NCBI GenBank assembly: GCA_050729835.1 | Contig: JBOHLS010000048.1 | Coordinates: 1-12,066, forward strand | DNA length: 12,066 bases | Direction of reading: 5' to 3' | Source: REEB95 sp050729835 | GTDB lineage: Bacteria > Pseudomonadota > Alphaproteobacteria > ATCC43930 > CGMCC-115725 | In this document: piece after piece, positions 1-5,455 of the stretch | Layout of the letters: every line of letters begins with the position of its first letter | How positions within the stretch are numbered: the stretch's first letter is position 1 | The notes under the pieces: generated by a model | The model's input: only the letters and a program-made list of their open reading frames with translations | Told to the model about the DNA's origin: nothing | Database searches by the model: none | Program-made: the position numbers and the translations under genes

Positions 1-45
1 GATGTACGAGAACATTCCGCCCTGATCGACAAACTTCCTGCGCAT
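1..45 (-). CDS. IS5/IS1182-like transposase, N-terminal fragment (runs off window)
   Basis: Fifteen codons are visible, reading MRRKFVDQGGMFSYI from an ATG at 45 leftward out of the window. The pattern MRxxxxxxxGMFSY is what DDE transposases of the IS5/IS1182 type (IS4 superfamily) begin with; these enzymes cut and rejoin the ends of their element. A purine-rich GGGGGAAA lies just upstream of the ATG as a plausible ribosome-binding site, and the element's terminal repeat lies about 60 bp further upstream. Only the start can be seen, so whether the transposase is intact is unknown. The family call rests on a short peptide and on the adjacent terminus. Confidence 0.55.
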   Translation of the reverse strand, partial: MRRKFVDQGGMFSYI

Positions 46-126
46 CCGTTTCCCCCAATCAACCTCTCTCGGAAGAGAATCATGATCAGGCATCGACGCA
101 CAAAGGGTTTTTCAGCAAACTGCTAG
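1..126 (-). mobile_element. Right-hand end of an IS5/IS1182-like insertion sequence
   Basis: The end of the element is read as the motif GGGTTTTTCAGCAAACTG followed by CTAG (105-126). It resembles the TTTTTCAxCAxxCTG tips common to IS5/IS1182-type elements, and a transposase start points away from it at 45. CTAG/YTAR is a known target of IS5-type elements, so CTAG at 123-126 may be the target duplication. The other end is outside the window, so neither terminal repeat pairing nor duplication can be confirmed. Confidence 0.45.
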
Positions 127-1487
127 ACGGCCTTCGGACGGTGTGTGCGAATGTCCTTCTGCAGCGCTGGCACGTCGCCCGTCTTGAGCAGCACGGCGCC
201 AACTTCTTCCACTGGCTGGGTCAGATACTTCAGCTGCAACAGGCCCTCGATCATCTCGCGGTGCTCGCGGAATTTCTCGAGGCGACCGTCTTTGTCGAGT
301 CCGTTGGCGCCGAAATGATCCTCCAGCGCCTCCCGGCTAACGGCGCACCTTACCGGTGCGCCTCCGGCAGTTCCCAGAAAGGCGACGATATCGCGCTCGA
401 AGTCATAGCGCGCCGGCGGCGCCGCGAACTCCAGGGCGAGACCGGGCATGATGGAGCGCGTCGCGCCGAAGATCTTCAACGACTCATCGCGTAGCTCAGG
501 GCGGCGGATCAGGGCGAGACCCTCGCCGAGCAGCTGCTTCCAGCTGGGGCCACGGTCATAGGCCTCCTGCCACGCGGCCTTGAGTTCTGATCCCCGTTTC
601 CGGGTCAAGACACCCAGCAAGGCTTCAGCCTGCTGAATATCCTTGTCGATCTTTGCGACCCCTTGATGACGGCGTTGCGCGACGATCAGCTTATGGATCG
701 CATAGCGGTGAGGGGATGGCACAAGGACATAGACGCCGTTGCCATGCAGCACCACTGCCGGCACGGGATCGTGGATGAGATAGTCGAGGAAACGCAGCTG
801 CTGGGCATGGGTGGAGAGTGCTGGCAGGGCTTTCGGCGCATCGGATTCGGCGCCCCGATTCGGCGTCAGGAAATCAACGCGGATGCCCCGGGCGGCCTTG
901 TAGGACGTGACGAGATTCGCATCATGAAGGTTTGGAACCGGCCGAAACGATTTGTCGACCTGCCGCAGGACCTCGAGCATGGGCGGCACGCTGTCCTTGA
1001 TGGCATTCGAGACATCGGCAAATTGCGCCACATCGACATCGCCAGTCTGGAGAGCCGCGGCAGGCAGGCGCGTGCCCAGCATGGCCGAATAGGTCTGGTA
1101 GGCGACGGTCCCGACGAGCACGCCGCGCAGGCGGAAGACGCCAACCTTGGCCAGCGCGTCCAGGATGTTGCCGATCTCGGCGGTGGGTCGGGGGAGATGG
1201 GCTGAACGCACCAGGGTCGAGACGAGAGCCTGTCGGTCGCGCTGATCGAGACGCGCTTCCTTATGATGGGCGATGCGCTCGAGCAGTTCGGGCGTTTCGG
1301 GACCGACATAGCGCTGCTGGCGTCCGCCGGCGGTTGATGCCTGGAAATACCAGTAGCGGCGGCCGCGCAAGGTCTTCGGCGTGAAGACGCCGTCCTCGGG
1401 AAAAGCATCAGAGAACGCTGCCGCAGCGGCGCGATCCAGGAGATCGGCGTAAGCGGTCTGCAGAGCCAGGGGGAATTCGGTTGCCAT
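123..1487 (-). CDS. Nucleotidyltransferase-fold protein (GSU2403/NTP_transf_8 type) with C-terminal DUF1488-like domain
   Basis: A 454-residue protein. The core resembles the GSU2403 family (NTP_transf_8, PF12281), which has a polymerase-beta-like nucleotidyltransferase fold. Visible motifs are a G-T pair at 126-127, the metal-binding-type DVD at 150-152, a third acidic residue in RVDFLTP (D205), and the family-like PSPHRYAIHKL at 257-267. The acceptor substrate is unknown. From about residue 348 the sequence changes character: an LEF..P.RYD start, VAFLG, V-R-C-AVSREALEDHFG and an FREHREMIEGL helix fit the small DUF1488 domain, so this looks like a fusion. I chose ATG 1487 because GAAGG sits about 8 nt upstream; an in-frame TTG at 1514 would fall inside an inverted repeat. 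The stop codon lies in the CTAG at the edge of an IS element, so the extreme C-terminus may not be original. No partner gene survives on the same strand. Family call fairly sure; DUF1488 call moderate. Confidence 0.75.
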   Translation of the reverse strand: MATEFPLALQTAYADLLDRAAAAAFSDAFPEDGVFTPKTLRGRRYWYFQASTAGGRQQRYVGPETPELLERIAHHKEARLDQRDRQALVSTLVRSAHLPRPTAEIGNILDALAKVGVFRLRGVLVGTVAYQTYSAMLGTRLPAAALQTGDVDVAQFADVSNAIKDSVPPMLEVLRQVDKSFRPVPNLHDANLVTSYKAARGIRVDFLTPNRGAESDAPKALPALSTHAQQLRFLDYLIHDPVPAVVLHGNGVYVLVPSPHRYAIHKLIVAQRRHQGVAKIDKDIQQAEALLGVLTRKRGSELKAAWQEAYDRGPSWKQLLGEGLALIRRPELRDESLKIFGATRSIMPGLALEFAAPPARYDFERDIVAFLGTAGGAPVRCAVSREALEDHFGANGLDKDGRLEKFREHREMIEGLLQLKYLTQPVEEVGAVLLKTGDVPALQKDIRTHRPKAV

Positions 1488-1503
1488 CTGCGCCCTTCGT
1501 GTT

Positions 1504-1533
1504 GTTATACGCAATTCGCAATATGCGTATAAC
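1504..1533. promoter_or_regulatory. Operator-like inverted repeat 1 upstream of the nucleotidyltransferase gene
   Basis: Perfect 10-bp arms GTTATACGCA (1504-1513) and TGCGTATAAC (1524-1533) flank a 10-bp centre. The core TATACGC-N12-GCGTATA is the same as in the second repeat 56 bp away. The repeat ends 16 bp upstream of the chosen ATG at 1487. Each arm contains TATAAC, a near-consensus -10 hexamer, so a bound protein would be expected to compete with RNA polymerase. No gene for the binding protein is recognised in the window. Confidence 0.55.
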
Positions 1534-1560
1534 GTAGGCGCGGCCGGAAAGCAAGGGATA

Positions 1561-1588
1561 TTATACGCAACCAGCCGATCGCGTATAC
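1561..1588. promoter_or_regulatory. Operator-like inverted repeat 2, with embedded minus-strand -10 box
   Basis: Half-sites TTATACGC (1561-1568) and GCGTATAC (1581-1588) give the same TATACGC-N12-GCGTATA layout as the repeat at 1504-1533. Read on the minus strand, 1560-1565 is a perfect TATAAT, so this is a likely -10 element of a promoter for the nucleotidyltransferase gene, which would start near 1550 and give a leader containing the first repeat. A -35 is poor (TTGTAT with 19 bp spacing), as expected for a promoter that depends on or is masked by a regulator. Confidence 0.5.
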
Positions 1589-1687
1589 AATATCAACATT
1601 ACGGTGCTTTTGCGCCGTCGGGCAACACCGCTTTTTTGGCGGCGGTGGCGCTTAAGCAAAAGGAAGAGCTTTCAGAAGAGGCCGCCA

Positions 1688-2396
1688 ATGGATGCAACGC
1701 CTAGCGAGGATTCACCGCCAAGCTCGACCGACCTCGCTGGATGGCGACTGGCGGTAGCGGACGGGCGCTTTTCCGAAAGTTCCGGATGGAAGCCATCGTC
1801 GCGGCTCTCCAGGACCTCCGGCCGAATCACGATACGACCGTCCGGAACGACCTCGCGAAACACCTCAGCGACAGCATCTACAGACTCCTGCGGCGCAACG
1901 TGGGCCGCAATCATCCGAATGAAGGCTGGAACATCATTGATCGCGTGCACTTCCAGATTTTTGAAGCCTTGGCCCGGCCACATACTGCCGACGGGAGAGG
2001 GTTGCGTGTCGCGCTCTTCTCCCGTGTCATGTTCCGGCTGAAGGACGCGATCGCGACAGAGGCGAAGGCGCGCAGGGTACCGGAAGAAGCCACAGTCCGG
2101 AAAACGAAAAAGGCGACAACGGATACCAAGCCCGGAGAAGAGGACGGAAAGGAGGTCGAGCTCGTCGAAATCGGCGAGCATCCGGACCTGGCCGCGGAAA
2201 GAGAGCCTTCCGATGGTGAAGAGCGGATGCCGTCGAAGATTCGGCAGGACCCGGCCTTGCTGGATGGAGTGCGGGACGCGGACCAGAAAATCGATGTCGA
2301 CCGCTTTCTGGAAGAGAACGTCGCCGATGACAGGAAGCGGCTGGCCTTCCGTCTCTTCATGGATCGAATCCCATACAAGTTGGGCTGCTGCCGGTT
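1688..2396 (+). pseudogene. Sigma-70-like hypothetical protein, frameshifted and IS-truncated
   Basis: The long readable frame (about 1741-2396) gives a soluble protein with a charged middle. The early part (NDLAKHLSDSIYRLLRR to LFSRVMFRLKDAI) is reminiscent of sigma-factor region 2, and the late part (DDRKRLAFRLFMDRIPYK) resembles the lead-in to a region 4-like helix-turn-helix. This is my reading of the pattern, not a firm family call. The best start is ATG 1688, which has GAAGAGG 6 nt upstream, but it is in another frame: it reads MDATPSEDSPPSSTDLAGW and must shift at about 1735-1741 to join the main frame. ATG 1741 has no ribosome-binding site. At about 2397 an IS3 terminus interrupts the gene, so the DNA-recognition helix would be lost. 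It is divergent from the nucleotidyltransferase gene, and both face the twin operators. Confidence 0.55.
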
Positions 2397-2530
2397 TGGT
2401 GGACACCATCTTAAGCTAACATCGCCTGTCTTTCGAACTCGACCGGGCTGAGATAGCCCAAGGTCGAGTGCCGTCGCTTCGGATTGTAGAAGCGCTCGAT
2501 GTAGTCGAACACATCGGTCGGCGGCCGGGC
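2397..2530 (-). pseudogene. IS3-family transposase OrfB, C-terminal remnant plus IS terminus
   Basis: On the minus strand the codons ending at the TAA 2411-2413 read DVFDYIERFYNPKRRHSTLG followed by YLSPVEFERQAMLA. This is the hallmark C-terminus of IS3-family OrfB (rve integrase core), lying after the last catalytic glutamate. The IS tip TGGTGGACACCA (2397-2408) follows 2 bp beyond the stop. Recognisable homology fades near 2515-2530, so only the last ~40 residues remain and the element cannot move by itself. Its arrival truncated the sigma-like gene on the left. Confidence 0.8.
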
Positions 2531-2607
2531 GATGAGGGAGTCCTTTCGAGTTATATCTCTCTAAATGTCGGGCGACACGGAAACTACCCCCTGACGACAC
2601 GAGGAAA
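2531..2607. other. Short junction sequence with no recognisable gene
   Basis: Between the IS3 remnant and repeat copy 1 there is AT-richer sequence, including a run of GTTATATCTCTCTAAATG and a TACCCCCTGACGACAC stretch. The latter looks like a mobile-element tip, but I could not match it to a family. Confidence 0.3.
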
Positions 2608-2796
2608 TCAGTGCTCTTGCCTCAACAACAGACATTCGTCGGCGCATCGGCTTGATGTTGGTGCTATCGTTCGTTCGCCGTTGTCCGTCTAAATCCGGCA
2701 CGCGGTCGTGGGTGGATGTGTTGGCGCATTACGGCGAGTTTTCTAATAGACTGATTTGACTGTGGAATTCAGAATAATTTAGGGACACCCTCTCCG
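2608..2796 (+). repeat. ~190 bp dispersed repeat, copy 1
   Basis: This segment matches 9095-9284 in the same orientation. The core 2685-2756 differs from 9173-9244 at only 2 of 72 positions; the left third is more diverged and has a 2-nt length difference. Both copies finish with GAATAATTTAG(G/A)GACACCCTCTCCG, which looks like an IS-type terminal repeat reading inward to the left. The length difference and differing stop positions argue against a conserved protein. Confidence 0.75.
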
Positions 2797-2841
2797 CCAC
2801 TACATTATCAGTAACTACTGACAAATGTCCGCTCGGGTGCT

Positions 2842-2989
2842 GATACTGTTGAAAAAGTATTTTAAGCGGACCGCCGAGCAATATTGATTCAAGGCGGCAT
2901 TCTTGGGCGCAATATTGATTCAAGAACCGAGGCAGCTGGATTCGAAACTTGCGCCCAAGTGGATCGTGGCGGACTTTTTCAACAGAATC
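2842..2989. mobile_element. MITE-like miniature element with 17-bp terminal inverted repeats
   Basis: The left end GATACTGTTGAAAAAGT (2842-2858) and the right end ACTTTTTCAACAGAATC (2973-2989) are inverted repeats matching at 16 of 17 positions. They enclose about 115 bp with no coding capacity. The TTCTGTTGAAAAAGT tip is of the IS5/IS1182 type. Inside are a 15-bp direct repeat (CAATATTGATTCAAG at 2879-2893 and 2910-2924) and a 9-bp inverted pair CTTGGGCGC/GCGCCCAAG (2902-2910, 2951-2959). A non-autonomous element is the best explanation; no clear target duplication is seen. Confidence 0.55.
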
Positions 2990-3063
2990 GTGCTGAAAGC
3001 GGACATCCCTTGATTGTTCCGCGACGTCTGCTCTGTGCCAACACTAGCGGACATTCGACCGAG

Positions 3064-3184
3064 GCGAGGGTTCAAATCCCGGACTCGCAACACCCGATTC
3101 TCGCGATTGGTTGAGAGCACCATACCCAGGCTGGCGGCATAGCCGCCCTATTTAAGACGAGTTCGAATCCCTCTTGGCCCGCCA
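3064..3184 (+). other. tRNA-like debris, possible island attachment remnant
   Basis: Two T-arm-like motifs occur on the plus strand: GGTTCAAATCC (3069-3079) within a GCGAG/CTCGC stem, and GTTCGAATCC (3161-3170) followed by CTCTTGGCCCGCCA, which looks like a tRNA acceptor 3' strand, discriminator G and CCA. Between them is a perfect GGCGGC-ATA-GCCGCC hairpin (3133-3147) and a D-arm-like GGTTGAGAGCACC. No matching 5' acceptor (GGGCCAA) is present and the second T-stem pairs at only two of five positions, so this is not a working tRNA. It could be a decayed gene or a duplicated tRNA 3' end. Confidence 0.3.
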
Positions 3185-3302
3185 CTTCATCCATCCGGCA
3201 TATTGATTTTCAGCGCAATTCTTGGGACGCGTTCGTAGGTCTTGTTTTCAGCAAGGCCCAAAGCACCGAGTTGCGGCCTCACGAGCTTGGCCGATTGCCT
3301 CC

Positions 3303-4217
3303 TCAGCGTCTTTTGGCGGCGTAGCGCCGCCGGCGCTCCTTGAGGAGGCCCTCGGGCGCATAGATCAGCACGAGGATCACGAGGACCGAAATCAGGATCA
3401 TGCGGCCGGGACCAAGGATCTGCGGGCTTATCGGTACGACGCCGCTGAGAAACCGGGTCGAGGAGTCGATGATCTCGATCAGGAAGGCCCCCACCAGCAC
3501 GCCGGCGAAATTGCCGGGCCCGCCCACGATCACCATCGCCCAGACCATGAAGGTCTGCAGCGGCAGGAAGTAATCCGGGGCGATGAAGGCGTTGAAATGG
3601 GCGAAGAGCGCGCCGGCCAGCCCGCCCAGTGCGCCGCCGACGCCCATGATGCAGATCCTCAGGCTCGATACGTTCTTGCCGAGCGCCAGGGGTATTTCGT
3701 CGCCTTCGCGCATCGCCTTGAGCGCCCGGCCGAACGGCAGGCGCATGAGCCACTGGCTGACCGCCCAGCAGAGGAGGAGGCAGACCGCGCTCAGGCCAAG
3801 ATAGAATACCGGATAGACCGACGGCGGCATCGCTGTTTCGAGCGGTTGGGGAATGTTGGTGACCCCGAAGGAGCCGCCGACATAGGGGCTACCGAGCGTC
3901 TGGTTGAGGAAGAAGAGGCGCGCGATCTCGGCCGCCGCGAGCGTGGAGATGCCCCAGTAATCCTGCTGCAGGCGCGCGGTCGGCAGCGCCAGGAGCATGC
4001 CGAAAAGGGCGGCCGCGACCATGCCGCCGACCATGCCCAGGCCGATCGGCCAGCCGGCGAGCATGACCAGGATCACCGAGACGTAGCCGCCGATCATGAA
4101 GAAGGCGATCTGGCCGAGATTGACGAGGCCCGTGATGCCGTATTGGAGGTTGAGGCTGACCGCCAGAATCCCCCAGATGCAGGCGATGGTCGTGAGATAG
4201 ATGAGGAAAGCGATCAT
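3303..4217 (-). CDS. livM: Branched-chain amino acid ABC transporter permease LivM
   Basis: A 304-residue inner-membrane permease of the HAAT importer family. It opens with a hydrophobic segment, then SLNLQYGITGLVNLGQIAFF (21-40), the conserved LivM signature. It carries an EAA-like loop around 162-182 (FGRALKAMREGDEIPLALGKN) that should contact the ATPases, the GGLAGALFAHF segment, and a basic tail ending RRRRYAAKRR. With LivH it forms the path for the ligand. Its ATG overlaps the TGA of livH (ATGA, 4214-4217), so the two are translationally coupled. It is the last gene of the cluster. About 190 bp follow downstream before the MITE/tRNA-like debris, and no clear rho-independent terminator is seen. 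Confidence 0.93.
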   Translation of the reverse strand: MIAFLIYLTTIACIWGILAVSLNLQYGITGLVNLGQIAFFMIGGYVSVILVMLAGWPIGLGMVGGMVAAALFGMLLALPTARLQQDYWGISTLAAAEIARLFFLNQTLGSPYVGGSFGVTNIPQPLETAMPPSVYPVFYLGLSAVCLLLCWAVSQWLMRLPFGRALKAMREGDEIPLALGKNVSSLRICIMGVGGALGGLAGALFAHFNAFIAPDYFLPLQTFMVWAMVIVGGPGNFAGVLVGAFLIEIIDSSTRFLSGVVPISPQILGPGRMILISVLVILVLIYAPEGLLKERRRRYAAKRR

Positions 4218-5125
4218 CGCCGGCGCCGCCCCATAATGCCCTGCGGGCGCAAGATCAGCATGGCGATCAAAAGTGCGAACGGGATCGCCTCCTTGTAGCC
4301 GGCCGGAATATAGGTGACGACACCGGCGCCAACCCCGCTGCTGTGCAGCAGCGGCGACCAGTTGATCGTAAGGCCGATATTTTCAGCGAGGCCGAAGAGC
4401 AGCGCGCCGAGCATGGCGCCATAGGGGCTGCCGATGCCGCCCAGGATCGCCGCGCCGAACACCGGGATGATGATCGCCTCCCCGATCTCCGGCTGAACCT
4501 GGGTATCGAGCGCGATGAGGATGCCGCCGAGCCCGGCAAAGCCGCTGCCGATCAGCCAGATGATCCGCACCACCCGGTCGGTCGGGATGCCGCAGGCCTC
4601 GGACAGCAGCCGATTGTCGGCCGAGGCGCGCATCGAGACGCCGAGCCGGGTGCGGTTGAGCAGCAGATGGAAGCCGACCATGCAGACGAGCGCGGCGGCG
4701 ATGATCCAGATCTGTACCGGGGTGATGAGCGCACCCAGAACATGCAGCGGCGGGCTGAAGCCGACGGGATAGAATTGCGGCGATGGCCCCCAGATCATCA
4801 GCACGAATTCGCGGATGGCGATCGACAGCGCGAAGGAGGCGATCATCAGGATGACGTCGGCGCGCTCGCGCAGCCGCCTGAATACCAGCCAGTCGGTCAA
4901 AAGGCCGAAGAGCGCCGTGCCGAAGATGGCGAGGACGATGGCGAGCTCGAAATTGAGGCCGAGCGTCGTCGAGAGGGCGAAGGCCAGATAGGCGCCGACC
5001 GTGGCATATTCGACATGCGCGAAATTGGGGAAGCGCAACACCGAATAGACCATGGTGAGGCCGACCGCGATCAGCGTCAGCTCGGAAGCGCGGATGAGGC
5101 TGTCGATGAGGGTCTGGAGGAGCAG
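4214..5125 (-). CDS. livH: Branched-chain amino acid ABC transporter permease LivH
   Basis: A 303-residue permease. Typical LivH features are VGLTMVYSVLRFPNFAH near 21-37, the cytoplasmic EAA-like region GVSMRASADNRLLSEACGIP at 162-181, and GAAILGGIGSPYGAMLGAL at 224-242. It pairs with LivM to form the translocation channel. The start is uncertain. Family alignment suggests the protein begins LLLQTLIDSLI, where the codon is CTG at 5125 with GGAGA 7 nt upstream. The only ATG is 57 nt further upstream (5182), giving a polar 19-residue extension and weak Shine-Dalgarno support. I chose CTG on that basis; a conventional caller would probably use 5182. Between it and the upstream binding-protein gene are two palindromic repeat blocks. 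Confidence 0.9.
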   Translation of the reverse strand: MLLQTLIDSLIRASELTLIAVGLTMVYSVLRFPNFAHVEYATVGAYLAFALSTTLGLNFELAIVLAIFGTALFGLLTDWLVFRRLRERADVILMIASFALSIAIREFVLMIWGPSPQFYPVGFSPPLHVLGALITPVQIWIIAAALVCMVGFHLLLNRTRLGVSMRASADNRLLSEACGIPTDRVVRIIWLIGSGFAGLGGILIALDTQVQPEIGEAIIIPVFGAAILGGIGSPYGAMLGALLFGLAENIGLTINWSPLLHSSGVGAGVVTYIPAGYKEAIPFALLIAMLILRPQGIMGRRRR

Positions 5126-5199
5126 GGGGGAGTCTCCGCGAGGCAAGTTCGGCGAGCACCGAGGGCGTGTTCGGTGCCCCATCCAAAGGCTCTATGTCT

Positions 5200-5279
5200 T
5201 TCCTGCGAAGGCGGGAATCCAGTTTTTCTTCGAGCGGCAAGCCTAACGGCTCGGAGATGGATTCCCGCCTTCGCGGGAA
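5200..5279. repeat. Extragenic palindromic repeat (GCGAAGGCGGGAATCC type)
   Basis: Inverted arms at 5200-5221 and 5258-5279 match at 21 of 22 positions and contain GCGAAGGCGGGAATCCA and its complement, separated by 36 bp. This is the well-known intergenic palindrome scattered through many proteobacterial genomes. It sits between the binding-protein gene and livH, so the transcript would form a very stable hairpin there. Confidence 0.85.
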
Positions 5280-5346
5280 TGACGGCGTGGATTCAGTTTC
5301 CGCAGGTGACGAAGGCCTAAGGGTGCTTAAGGCACACGGATTAGCC

Positions 5347-5434
5347 CTCACCCTGAGCTTGTCGAAGGGCGAGGGCGGATTGTCGCTATACCCGAACCTC
5401 ATGGTTCGACAAGCTCACCATGAGGTCCTCCCAG
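5347..5434. repeat. Extragenic palindromic repeat (GAGCTTGTCGAA type) with nested hairpin
   Basis: GAGCTTGTCGAA (5355-5366) and TTCGACAAGCTC (5405-5416) are perfect 12-bp inverted arms. Overlapping the right arm is a second perfect hairpin, CCTCATGGT (5397-5405) with ACCATGAGG (5417-5425), so the two stems compete. The CCCTGAGCTTGTCGAAGG motif is a common dispersed repeat. It lies 22 bp beyond the stop codon of the binding-protein gene, a good position to protect that mRNA or slow transcription into livH. Confidence 0.85.
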
Positions 5435-5455
5435 GGCTCGGGGTCGACCGACCCT

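Noticed and set aside
663..1205. Plus-strand 180-codon frame opposite the nucleotidyltransferase gene
   Set aside because: The opposite strand has clear nucleotidyltransferase motifs; this frame has no recognisable domain or ribosome-binding site.
1672..2600. Minus-strand frames of 245 and 229 codons opposite the sigma-like pseudogene
   Set aside because: Both run through the junction with the IS3 remnant and show no family pattern.
2879..2924. Closely spaced direct repeats as a possible mini-CRISPR
   Set aside because: Only two 15-bp copies with a 16-bp gap, within a MITE-like element and with no cas genes.
3156..3184. Functional tRNA gene
   Set aside because: No complementary 5' acceptor, broken T-stem, and no proper anticodon arm can be drawn.
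3222..5320. Plus-strand frames of 358 and 325 codons opposite livM and livH
   Set aside because: Highly charged, low-complexity translations (AEE/DHHRPDH-type runs) with no family features; shadows of the permease genes.
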